Source: Chloroflexota bacterium (lineage in GTDB: Bacteria > Chloroflexota > UBA11872). From it: 51,651 nt of DNA. The translations under genes were made by a program, and so were the position numbers. This document shows, piece by piece, positions 16,064 to 24,272 of this stretch. The DNA lies in contig JAJEGF010000008.1 of NCBI GenBank assembly GCA_022820025.1, positions 1 to 51,651 of the forward strand. The letters run 5' to 3'. Numbering within the stretch: position 1 is the first letter of the stretch; every line of letters starts with the position of its first letter. The notes below the pieces were generated by a model. The model had not been told where the DNA came from. It ran no database searches and worked only from the letters and a program-made list of their open reading frames with translations.

Positions 16064-17584
16064 CTAGGTTTCGTCGAGCGTTGGTCGGTATTGCAGGGCT
16101 TCGGCCAGGTGTTCGATGCGGATGGATTCGCTTTCCGATAGGTCAGCGATGGTGCGGGCCAGCTTGAGGACGCGGTGGTGGCCGCGGCCGCTGAGGGACA
16201 GTCGGTCGTGGGCGCTGCGAAGGAGGCGTTCGGCGTCGGGTTCGAGGGCGCAGATGCGGGAGATGAGGCGAGCGGTGAGTTCCGCGTTGGTGAAGAAGCC
16301 GTGGGGGGCGAGGCGATCTTCCTGGATCTTGCGCGCTCGGGCGATGCGGGCCTGGACGTGGGCTGACGGTTCGCGCTCGGTCTCGTCGGCCATCTTGGCG
16401 TATTCGAGGCGGGGGACGTCGATGTGGACGTCGATGCGGTCGAGCAGCGGGCCGGAGATGCGGTTGCGGTAGCGGCGGGCAGCTTCGGCGCTCATGCCGC
16501 TTCCGGGGCCGTCTGAGGCTGCGAAGCCGGAAGGCGAGGGGTTCATGGCGGCGACGAGCATCAAGCGGGCGGGCAGGTCGACGCTGTAGGAGGCGCGGGT
16601 GATGGTGATGTGGCCGTCTTCGAGGGGCTGGCGCAGGGACTCGAGAGTCTGGCGGCCGAATTCGGGGAACTCATCAAGGAAGAGGACGCCGCGGTGGGCG
16701 AGGCTGATTTCGCCGGGGCGAGGCGAGGCGCCGCCGCCGACCATGCCGGCGTAGGTGACGGTGTGGTGGGGGGCGCGGAAGGGGCGCTCGACGACGAGGC
16801 CGGTGCCGTCGCGAAGCTGGCCGGCGATGCTGTAGATCTTGGTGACCTCGATGGCTTCGTCGAGGGTCATGGGCGGTAGGACCGAGGGCAACGCGCGGGC
16901 CAGCAGGGTCTTGCCGGAGCCGGGCGGGCCGACCATGAGCACGTTGTGGGCGCCGGCGGCGGCGACTTCGAGGGCGCGCTTGGCGTGTTCGTGGCCGCGG
17001 ACGTCGGCGAAGTCGACAGGGTAGGTGGCGGACCCGGTCGACATCTCGGTGACTGGCAGAGGTTCGATGCGAATCAGGCCCATGTAGTGGGCGATGAGTT
17101 GTTGAAGGGACTCGACGGGGTAGACGGATATGCCCTCGACGACGGCGGCTTCGGCGCCGTCAACGGCGGGGACGAAGGCCTTGTCCACGCCGGCGTCGCG
17201 GGCGGCGGCCACCATGGGGAGGACGCCGTGGGTGTGGCGAACTCCGCCGTCGAGGGACAACTCGCCGAGATAGACGGCCTGGTTGTCGTCGAAGCCCTCG
17301 AGCTGGCCGGTTGCGGCCAGGATGGCGACGGCCATGGGGAGGTCGTAGACGGGGCCTTCCTTACGGATGTCGGCCGGGGCGAGGTTTACGGTGAGACGGC
17401 GCTCGGGGAAGACGGCGCCGCTGTTGCGGATGGCGCTGCGGGTGCGCTCGCGGGCCTCTTGCACGGCGGCATCGGGCAAGCCGACGACGTTGTGCTTGGG
17501 CAGGCCGTTGCTGATGTCGGCCTCGACGTCGAGGACGACGCCGTCAAGGCCGGTGATCGCGCAGCTGTGTACGGTGCCAAGCAT
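16064..17584 (-). CDS. yifB: YifB/ComM-type Mg-chelatase-like AAA+ ATPase
   Basis: A 506-residue protein with the three usual YifB parts. An N-terminal ChlI domain (1-165) holds ISNGLPKHNVVGLPDAAVQE and APADIRKEGPVYDLPMA. An AAA+ core follows with Walker A GPPGSGKT (219-226), Walker B GVLFLDEF (299-306) and RYRNRISGPLLDRIDVH. The C-terminal helical domain has LSGRGHHRVLKLARTIADL. ComM, the studied member, is a hexameric helicase for branch migration during natural transformation. Where most family members have the cysteine motif NPCPCG with further Cys, this one has NPSPSG (348-353) and no Cys in the following loop, so the metal or disulfide site is missing. The ATG at 17584 has no strong ribosome site. 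Confidence 0.94.
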   Translation of the reverse strand: MLGTVHSCAITGLDGVVLDVEADISNGLPKHNVVGLPDAAVQEARERTRSAIRNSGAVFPERRLTVNLAPADIRKEGPVYDLPMAVAILAATGQLEGFDDNQAVYLGELSLDGGVRHTHGVLPMVAAARDAGVDKAFVPAVDGAEAAVVEGISVYPVESLQQLIAHYMGLIRIEPLPVTEMSTGSATYPVDFADVRGHEHAKRALEVAAAGAHNVLMVGPPGSGKTLLARALPSVLPPMTLDEAIEVTKIYSIAGQLRDGTGLVVERPFRAPHHTVTYAGMVGGGASPRPGEISLAHRGVLFLDEFPEFGRQTLESLRQPLEDGHITITRASYSVDLPARLMLVAAMNPSPSGFAASDGPGSGMSAEAARRYRNRISGPLLDRIDVHIDVPRLEYAKMADETEREPSAHVQARIARARKIQEDRLAPHGFFTNAELTARLISRICALEPDAERLLRSAHDRLSLSGRGHHRVLKLARTIADLSESESIRIEHLAEALQYRPTLDET

Positions 17585-17622
17585 GTGTGCCAGGAGCGGC
17601 CCGCCCAGCCGCGCTTACTGCG

Positions 17623-17775
17623 CTACATACCCGGCCCGTCGCCGATGGTCTTGTGCATCTTGAATTGCCCGCTCTTCTTTTCCTCGCCGCCGCAGGCCGC
17701 CAGCAGCAGGCCGGTGGCGAGCAGGGCGACGACGCGGCGTCGAGGAACGCTTTTCCGCAGCTTGGTGGCCGGCAT
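17623..17775 (-). CDS. Very small lipoprotein (50 residues)
   Basis: A short frame reads MPATKLRKSVPRRR, then a hydrophobic stretch and the lipobox LLAAC with Cys at residue 28, followed by Gly-Gly-Glu-Glu-Lys-Lys and a short charged tail ending at TAG. This is a complete lipoprotein signal peptide with only about 23 mature residues. AGGGAG lies six bases before the ATG at 17775, which supports expression. It sits between the large glycosidase-like gene (upstream on the same strand, 70 bases away) and yifB. Function is unknown; it resembles the small anchored peptides often left unannotated. Confidence 0.7.
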   Translation of the reverse strand: MPATKLRKSVPRRRVVALLATGLLLAACGGEEKKSGQFKMHKTIGDGPGM

Positions 17776-17845
17776 GCGGTACTCCCTGGCTTGGCCGACG
17801 GCGCCTATCGTACGTGCTCCCAGGCTGGAGGGTGACATTGGGCGA

Positions 17846-20800
17846 CTAGCGCTGAACGGGGACCACGACGTAGGGGGTCTCGACGTCCAGGTCGGGGCCG
17901 ATTGCGCCGTTGCCGAGACGGTCGATGGCCTCGACGTAGTACATGAGGTCCCAGTCGGACACGATGTCCATGCCGGGGATGGTGGCCGACCAGGCGCCGT
18001 TGGTCTGCTGCATGGGAACCGGTGTGTAGAGTTCGCGCTGGTTGAGGTCGCGGTAGTAGAGGGTGACGAGCGCGAGGTCCTCGTCCGAGTCCACGCGGGT
18101 GGTGACGGTGAGGTCCTGGCCGGGGACGGCGAGCGAGGCGCGGTCGACGTCAACGGCCGGAGCAGATACGGCGTTACCGACGGCCACGGGTTGGGGGGCT
18201 TCGGCGGAACCCCAGCAGCGGGTTTGGCCGTCGGTGTCAGTGGCTTCGATGTAGTAGGCGGCGTCGCAACCGGCGGAGACGGTTATGCCGGCTGAGTAGA
18301 CGGCGCCGTCGGCGGACATGGGCGTGCGCTGCCAGGGGCCGTCGCCGGATCGCCAGACCAGGGCGACGTTGTCCACGCCGTCGGGCGCGGTGACGGTGGC
18401 GGTGAGGTCGAGCGGGCCGGGGGACGCGGTTCGGATTGGGACGTGGCCGATTTGGGGGGCGGCTTCGCGGACGACGAGGGCGTTGATGACCCAGTCGGAG
18501 GCGGGGTGCGAGTTGATTTCAAGCTCGAGGCGCCCGTTGGCGATGTTGCAGCGCTGGGTCTTGTGGACGATCTGGCCGGCGGGGATGGTGAAGCGTTCGG
18601 TCTGGTGACGGCCCTGGAAGGTGAGCCACATCGGGCCGCGGTCCACGGCATCCGGCGAAGTGTCACCCATGACGGCCGTTACGTCGTAGACGCCCGGCGC
18701 GACGTCGGCGCGGAAGGTGTGCTCGACGTAGCCGGGATTGGGTCCGCGGTGCTGGAAGTCGTCTTCCAACAGGCGGAGGGGAAGATCGCCGGGTTCCCGA
18801 TTGCGGCCCAGCAGGTCGCCGTTGTCGGGAAGCCGGGGGCTGAAGGCGCGGATGTCGCGCGTCATCTTCCAGCCGATGCCGCGCGAGGGCGTGTACTGGA
18901 CGTCGGGCGAGACGGCGCGGAAGCGTCGTTCGACCCAGGCTGACTGCATGGTTCGGGGGATCCAGGGGCGCGGGTCGACGGGTTCGGCGCCGAAGTCGAA
19001 GCCGTGGGCGAAGAGGCCGAAGCTGTCGAAGATTCCCTGCACTTCGTCCAGCCGGGCGAGGTCGTGGTCCAGGTAGGGCGTCAGGCGCCTCCAGGTGCCG
19101 GCTTCGTCCTTGACGGGGCCGAAGATCATCTCGTCGTCGTAGAGGCCGTCGGTGTGGTCGACGATGGCCTGCCACTGGTCGCGGGCCGATTGCATGTGGA
19201 CCCTGGCGGACCGCAGGCGATCGGCGGCGCCCGCCAGGTAGAAGAAGGCGAGGTCCAGGCCCGCGCGCAGCTTGTGGGCGTGGTAGCGCGCGAGGCCGGA
19301 ACAGAGGCGGACATCGGCTTCGATACCTTGGAATTCGGGGCGGGCCTCGCTTTGAACCGAGCCATCCGCTCGATCGAGGGCGGCATCGGCGGCGTTGGCG
19401 TGCCGCTCGAGGCGTTCGGCGATCTGCAGCGGGGTGAGCTTGGCGCGGACGGAGTCAGCGAGATAGTCCTCGACGTATTCGCTGGTGCCATAGAAACCAG
19501 CCAGGTCGCTCGGTTCGACCTCGAGGTAGGCGTCGAGCAGGCCGCCGGTGTCGCGCTCGGCCCACCAGCCGAAGACGCTCGCGGAGGGGAGGTGGGCGGC
19601 GGTGATGAACGGGAGGTAATGGGAGCTCTCCGAAACGGCTTCCAGCACGTCGGTTCCCGCGTTGGCACCAAAGCGGTCGTTGAATTCGCGCCGCCATGCA
19701 TCGGCATCGCACGAGGGGTCGTAGCCGAGGCGGCCGAAGAGGAGGTACCAGAACCAGTAGCGTTCGTCCTCGAACTCGTACCAGTTCATGCCATCCGGCT
19801 TGAAGAGCGGCCAGGCGCCGCCGACGTTGCGGAAGCCCTTGTTGGAGAGGGGCGCGCAGACTTCGAAGCCCTTGGAGCCGCCGAGGGCGCAGCTCTCGGC
19901 GTAACGCCGGACCCAGGCCGGGTCGCCCCAGAGGGTGAACTTGTTGGTGCCCAGGTTCCACATACGGAGCAGGAACTCGTACTCGCGGGGGTACTTGAGG
20001 AGGTCGCCGTAGGAGTGGCGGCGGTCCATGCGGTCGAAGTCCTGCAAGAGACCGGCGGAGTAGGGCATGCCCTGGTGTTCGCACCAGAACTTGGTTGAGA
20101 CGGTGGTGGGCAGGCCGGTGTCCAGGGCCCCTTCCCAGGTGTCGTCGGCAATGGCCTTGGCACGACAGTCGATTTCGATTTCGCGCCCGGCGGCCACGAC
20201 GCCGCTGTAGATCGAGCGGAAGAAGGCCGGGCTGTCCTCGGCCTCGATGCCGGACTCGGAATTTACACGTAGCTGGACGCCGGAAATGTCTGGGCAGGCC
20301 TGCAGGACCTTGGCCATGCCGAGCTCGCAGTAGTCGGCGAGGATGTCCAGATTGAGACCTTCGACCAGCGATTCGCCGTACTCGTAGCTGTGCTGCTGCC
20401 AGACTCCGAAGGTGAAGTCGATGCCGCGCTCGACGGCGGTGCGGGAGATCATCTGGAGGGTGGCGAGATTTCGTTCGCGTTGCTCGTCGGACAGGCTGGG
20501 AACGGTGACATGGGGGAACTCGGGCATCGGAACGAGGAAGGCGTAGGGCGGAACCAGGTAGGCGGTCTGGTGGCCGAAGGTGAGGCTGAAGGCGTTGAAG
20601 CGGTAGAGCGAGAGCTTGTCGAAGTAGGCCTGCCAGAACTCCGGGTTGAAGTACCAGGGGCCGTCGCCGGCTTCGTTGTGGGGAAAGATGCAGACGCTGC
20701 GCTTGCGGAGGAAGGGGGATTCGCTGGTGGGAGGGAAGGCGGCGGCCCAGTCGATTTGTGCCGGGGCGAGTTCAATGCGGCGGGCGGCTTCGCGCAAGGC

Positions 20801-21088
20801 GTAGGCGAGGCCGCGGTCGTCGGAGCCGTCGATTGCCAGGGTTCCGCCGGCGAAGGCGAAGGCGAGGGACTCGGGCGTGTCGTTCAGGGCAGCGCCCGCC
20901 GCCCCCAGCAGAGCGGCCGGTTGGGTCGTAGCCGCCGTGCCCACATGGATCGTGATCTCGGCGTGGTCGTCGGTGACGGCGTAGCCGCTCTCGTCGAGCG
21001 TTTGCCGAAGCCGATCCAGCGCCAATTGCGCGGGCGATCCCAGGTCGCCGTTGACCACGATCCGAATGCGTGTCGCTGCGTCAGCCAC
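17846..21088 (-). CDS. Large multidomain glycoside hydrolase-like protein
   Basis: A 1080-residue protein. Residues 1-110 form an alpha/beta domain ending in DRGLAYALREAARRIEL, like the N-terminal domains of alpha-glucuronidases and beta-hexosaminidases. Residues about 125-480 read as a TIM barrel rich in aromatic and acidic residues (FPHNEAGDGPWYF, then GVQLRVNSESGIEAED and TLWGDPAWVRRYAES). A helical region follows to about 690. Residues about 745-885 look like a malectin or carbohydrate-binding fold, and two immunoglobulin or fibronectin-like domains occupy about 888-975 and 980-1080. No signal peptide is visible after the GTG start at 21088, which has a GAGG upstream. A glycosidase role is likely, but the GH family and the catalytic residues are not assigned. 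Confidence 0.68.
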   Translation of the reverse strand: MADAATRIRIVVNGDLGSPAQLALDRLRQTLDESGYAVTDDHAEITIHVGTAATTQPAALLGAAGAALNDTPESLAFAFAGGTLAIDGSDDRGLAYALREAARRIELAPAQIDWAAAFPPTSESPFLRKRSVCIFPHNEAGDGPWYFNPEFWQAYFDKLSLYRFNAFSLTFGHQTAYLVPPYAFLVPMPEFPHVTVPSLSDEQRERNLATLQMISRTAVERGIDFTFGVWQQHSYEYGESLVEGLNLDILADYCELGMAKVLQACPDISGVQLRVNSESGIEAEDSPAFFRSIYSGVVAAGREIEIDCRAKAIADDTWEGALDTGLPTTVSTKFWCEHQGMPYSAGLLQDFDRMDRRHSYGDLLKYPREYEFLLRMWNLGTNKFTLWGDPAWVRRYAESCALGGSKGFEVCAPLSNKGFRNVGGAWPLFKPDGMNWYEFEDERYWFWYLLFGRLGYDPSCDADAWRREFNDRFGANAGTDVLEAVSESSHYLPFITAAHLPSASVFGWWAERDTGGLLDAYLEVEPSDLAGFYGTSEYVEDYLADSVRAKLTPLQIAERLERHANAADAALDRADGSVQSEARPEFQGIEADVRLCSGLARYHAHKLRAGLDLAFFYLAGAADRLRSARVHMQSARDQWQAIVDHTDGLYDDEMIFGPVKDEAGTWRRLTPYLDHDLARLDEVQGIFDSFGLFAHGFDFGAEPVDPRPWIPRTMQSAWVERRFRAVSPDVQYTPSRGIGWKMTRDIRAFSPRLPDNGDLLGRNREPGDLPLRLLEDDFQHRGPNPGYVEHTFRADVAPGVYDVTAVMGDTSPDAVDRGPMWLTFQGRHQTERFTIPAGQIVHKTQRCNIANGRLELEINSHPASDWVINALVVREAAPQIGHVPIRTASPGPLDLTATVTAPDGVDNVALVWRSGDGPWQRTPMSADGAVYSAGITVSAGCDAAYYIEATDTDGQTRCWGSAEAPQPVAVGNAVSAPAVDVDRASLAVPGQDLTVTTRVDSDEDLALVTLYYRDLNQRELYTPVPMQQTNGAWSATIPGMDIVSDWDLMYYVEAIDRLGNGAIGPDLDVETPYVVVPVQR

Positions 21089-21105
21089 GGCTATCGCCTC
21101 TCTTT

Positions 21106-21127
21106 GGGCGCGCCGAACGGTGCGCCC
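21106..21127. other. Near-perfect inverted repeat upstream of glycosidase-like gene
   Basis: GGGCGCGCCG (21106-21115) and CGGTGCGCCC (21118-21127) pair along their full length with one G-T step and only two bases between them. The element lies 17 bases upstream of the GTG start of the glycosidase-like gene on the minus strand and after the stop of the upstream propeller gene. It could be a repressor site, an attenuator hairpin or a processing signal between the two genes. Nothing else is seen in 21089-21222. Confidence 0.45.
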
Positions 21128-21222
21128 GATCGCCCGACTCGGAATGCTCGGGGCATTGTCGCAATAGTCGACCGGGTCAGTAGAACCGAACTCTCGTAAC
21201 GGCGCCCTGAGCCGGCCTCATC

Positions 21223-22671
21223 CTAGAAGCCGGGGCGCGGGATGGGTGTTTCGCCCTCGGCCACGAAGGAACGCAGTTCCCTACCGGAGAGCGGCAGGAA
21301 GTCGCCGCGGATGGCGTAGATGCGCGCGTTGTTCATCTCGATTTCGAGGCGAATTGCCTGGCCGGTGAAGGAGGCTAGGCCGCGACCGCCGGTCCAGCGG
21401 GGCGACCAGTCGAGCGCGTCGCCGGTAAAGGGCTGGCAGTCGTCGTAGCTGTAGCCCTCGATCACCTCACCGGTCGGGTCGGTGACCTGGACGCGGGTTT
21501 CGAGACCGGACTGGATGTTGAACCTGGCCTCGCCGCCCTGCCAATAGAGAGAACGGGTGCCGATCATGCCCGGACCGAAGCAGGACTCGACGTAGTAAAA
21601 GCCGTCCAACCGCAGCTTGTGCATAAGCAGGGCGCCGGTGTCGTTGCCCTCGCCAGCCGGTCCGCGTTCGAGTCGTTTGGGTCCGATATGCGGGTTGATG
21701 TGGTAGCCGTGCTCGAGCTTGGAGGCGCTGGAGTAGATGCGGATCTGGTTGTCGTCGTCGACGACGAGGCTGTGCGGGCGCATGGTTCCCGCGCCGTATT
21801 CGCCCTGTTCGGCGTTGGGGATGAAGGGCTCTCGGATTGAGCGGTTGAAGTGCCAGCCGTTGTAGCTGTAGGCCAACTGGCAGTCGGTCTTGCCTCCCCA
21901 GTACTTCACCAGGGGGACGGGATCGGTGTGATAGATCCAGACCAGGCCGACGAACTTGTCGGCGTAGGGGAACGCGACCATGCCGTAGATTTCGGCCAAC
22001 GGGGTGTCGAGGGCGTCGGTGGCGAGCACCAGTTCAGGCTCGCTGTAGGTGCGGAAGTCCTTCGTTTCGGACAGGGCCACCCGCCGCGGGTGCGCGTGAG
22101 GCGCCGGGCGGGCGCTGATGACGTAGCAGTCGCGCACGTGGTTCCAGTAGGCCGTGCTGGGAGGGTCGGGACTGTGCTTGCGCCATTCCACGCCCTCGAC
22201 GCGCGTCCAATTCAGGCCCTCGGGCGAGGTCCAGAGGTGATTGCCCTTGCCGACGGCAAAGCCCTTGACGCGCTCGTTCGGGTCCTCGGCGCGCTCGTCG
22301 AAGTAACAGTCCCACTGATGGAAGTCCTCGGACTTCCTCAGCACCTGGTTGGGGTAGCGGCGGTCGGGAAGGGGAACGCGGTCGGTGAGGTCGGGCTTCT
22401 CCCAGTGGATGCCGTCGTCGCTCTCGGCCACCAGGGCGTAGCTGTCGGGCTGTTCCTCGGGGACGACAGACTTGCCGTTGTAGAGGATGCGCCATACGCC
22501 CGACTCGTGCTTGAAAGCGGTGGGGTAGCCGGAGCCGAGCCAGAAGCCGGGCTCTTCAAGGGTGGCCTCAGGTACCAGCTGCGGCTGACCGATTCCGCGC
22601 CGGCAGTTGTTCCAGCGACTCAGGTAGTTGTCGTCCCAGAAGAGGAGTGTGAAATCGCCGGAATTCAGCAT
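21223..22671 (-). CDS. Beta-propeller glycosidase-like protein (paralogue 1)
   Basis: A 482-residue protein built of repeated beta-strand blades, related to the GH32/GH43 type of five-bladed propeller. It has YPTAFKHESGVWRILYNG, then ALVAESDDGIHWEKPDL, the S-D/E-D-G-x-x-W-x-K-P motif it shares with the proteins encoded at 25889 and 29970. A C-terminal sandwich-like region carries ARFNIQSGLETRVQVTDPTG and later IRLEIEMNNARIYAIRG. No signal peptide is visible, suggesting a cytoplasmic enzyme. The ATG at 22671 has GGAG about eight bases before it, so a longer start at 22713 is unlikely. It lies just downstream of the two sulfatase genes on the same strand, so sugar cleavage after desulfation is a fair inference. 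No catalytic residues are assigned. Confidence 0.68.
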   Translation of the reverse strand: MLNSGDFTLLFWDDNYLSRWNNCRRGIGQPQLVPEATLEEPGFWLGSGYPTAFKHESGVWRILYNGKSVVPEEQPDSYALVAESDDGIHWEKPDLTDRVPLPDRRYPNQVLRKSEDFHQWDCYFDERAEDPNERVKGFAVGKGNHLWTSPEGLNWTRVEGVEWRKHSPDPPSTAYWNHVRDCYVISARPAPHAHPRRVALSETKDFRTYSEPELVLATDALDTPLAEIYGMVAFPYADKFVGLVWIYHTDPVPLVKYWGGKTDCQLAYSYNGWHFNRSIREPFIPNAEQGEYGAGTMRPHSLVVDDDNQIRIYSSASKLEHGYHINPHIGPKRLERGPAGEGNDTGALLMHKLRLDGFYYVESCFGPGMIGTRSLYWQGGEARFNIQSGLETRVQVTDPTGEVIEGYSYDDCQPFTGDALDWSPRWTGGRGLASFTGQAIRLEIEMNNARIYAIRGDFLPLSGRELRSFVAEGETPIPRPGF

Positions 22672-22764
22672 GGCGGAGACTCCCTGCGTGGCGCACACGG
22701 CACCAGACTGCACTGACGATACCGCGCGGTGTGACGGGCCTGAAATCGCGCCGATGCACTGGCG

Positions 22765-24267
22765 CTAGGGGGCGGCCACGGATAGCGACCACGATTTGCC
22801 CCGGCGGTTGATGTCGGGGCGGATCTGGTCGGGCAAGAGTTGCGGACGTCCCGCGACAAGGCGTTGGCCGTCCACGAACCCCTCCGGGCGGTTGCGTAGC
22901 TGGTCCAGCATGCGCCGGCGCCAGAGGGCCACGCGGGATGCGGCGGCGGGGTCGTCTGCCGCGTTGTGGAGCTCGTGCGGGTCGCGTGCCAGGTCGAAGA
23001 ATTGCTCGCGGCCGTCCGCGGGGTACCAGATGTACTTTTCGCGGCCATCGGTCAGGTACTGATGGGCCGGCGCGTATTCCGACCAGCGTGCGCTGCTGCG
23101 GCCGCGTCGGCCGCCATGGTGCTCGCCGTGAAGGAAGGGGCGCCAGGACGTTTGGTCGCCGCGAGCGAGCGGGAGGACGCTGCGGCCGTCGACTGAGTCT
23201 GGGATCGGGACGCCAGCCGCGTCCAGCAGGGTCGGCATGACGTCCTGGAGGCCGACCGGCTGGTCGATGACGGCGCCGTGCTCGGGTTCCAGCCAGTCGG
23301 GAAGCCGCAGGATGAAGGGGATGTTGGCCGATGGCTGATGCGCCCAGGTCTTGCGGAAGAGGTTGTGGTCGCCCAGCATCTCGCCGTGGTCGCTGGTGTA
23401 GAGCACGACGGTGTCCCGCCACATGCCGGCGGCGGAGAGCGCGCGAAAGACGCGGTTGACCTGGTCGTCGATGTGATTGACAAGCCCGTAGTAGGCGGCG
23501 CGCATGCGGCGCATCCAGGCATCGGGCAAGTTGATATCGACGGGCTGGATATTGAGGCCGAGGTTGGGTTGGTCGAATTGCCTGGCCCAGTCGCCGATGA
23601 AGGGCTCGGGGATGTCGTCGGCGCGGGCCATGTAGCGGTCGAAATACAGCTTGGGCGGGGTGAAGGGCGGGTGCGGATCGACCACTGAGACCCACAAGAA
23701 GAGCGGGGCCTCGGGGTCACGTTTCTGAATTAGCTTCAGCGACTCGTTGACGCACCACGTGGTGAGGTCGTAGCCCTCGGGCAGGTGGCTGGGGCGGGCG
23801 TTGAAGGAGTTGGTCTCGACGCCGTGCAGTTTGCCGGCCAGCACTTCGCGGCGTCCCTGGTCGTTGAGCCAGTCCGAGTAGTCGTTGCCGTCGCGCTGGC
23901 TGTTGGCGACGAGCATGTGCTGGAAGCCGAAGCGCTTGCGGCCGGGGTGCCAGTGGGTCTTGCCGATGAGTTCGGTCTGATAGCCGGCGTCCGCAAGGGT
24001 GGAGGCGATGGAGTGGCGGAGGTTCCAGTGGTAGCCGCCGTAAAAGCCGACCATGCCGTTGGTGACGGGGGCCTGGCCGGAGAGGATGACGCGGCGCGCG
24101 GGGATGCAGGTTGGCGACTCGCTGAAGGCCGAGCGGAACCAGGCACCGTTGCCGGCCAGATAGTCGAGGTTGGGGGTGCGTAGGACCGGATGGCCGTCGA
24201 TGCTGAGCGCGTCGGCGCGTTGCTGGTCTGAGGTGATGAGGAGGATGTGCGGGCGGCGGCGGGACAT
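22765..24267 (-). CDS. Sulfatase (formylglycine-dependent, Cys type)
   Basis: A 500-residue alkaline-phosphatase-fold sulfatase that removes sulfate esters, probably from a sugar. ILLITSDQQRADAL near the N-terminus gives the first metal ligands. SPTCIPARRVILSG holds the canonical C-x-P-x-R site with Cys54, which must be converted to formylglycine. DPHPPFTPP and YTSDHGEMLGDHNLFRK provide later metal and substrate residues. The start at 24267 lies five bases after the stop of the next sulfatase gene, so the pair is cotranscribed. No signal peptide precedes MSRRRPHIL, so the enzyme appears cytoplasmic, unlike most polysaccharide-locus sulfatases. No maturation enzyme (FGE or anSME) is present in the window. 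Confidence 0.95.
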   Translation of the reverse strand: MSRRRPHILLITSDQQRADALSIDGHPVLRTPNLDYLAGNGAWFRSAFSESPTCIPARRVILSGQAPVTNGMVGFYGGYHWNLRHSIASTLADAGYQTELIGKTHWHPGRKRFGFQHMLVANSQRDGNDYSDWLNDQGRREVLAGKLHGVETNSFNARPSHLPEGYDLTTWCVNESLKLIQKRDPEAPLFLWVSVVDPHPPFTPPKLYFDRYMARADDIPEPFIGDWARQFDQPNLGLNIQPVDINLPDAWMRRMRAAYYGLVNHIDDQVNRVFRALSAAGMWRDTVVLYTSDHGEMLGDHNLFRKTWAHQPSANIPFILRLPDWLEPEHGAVIDQPVGLQDVMPTLLDAAGVPIPDSVDGRSVLPLARGDQTSWRPFLHGEHHGGRRGRSSARWSEYAPAHQYLTDGREKYIWYPADGREQFFDLARDPHELHNAADDPAAASRVALWRRRMLDQLRNRPEGFVDGQRLVAGRPQLLPDQIRPDINRRGKSWSLSVAAP

Positions 24268-24272
24268 GGGAA

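Noticed and set aside
16946..18295. Plus-strand 449-codon frame across yifB, the small lipoprotein and the glycosidase-like gene
   Set aside because: It is Gly/Val/Asp-rich, covers three genes on the other strand and has no motifs.
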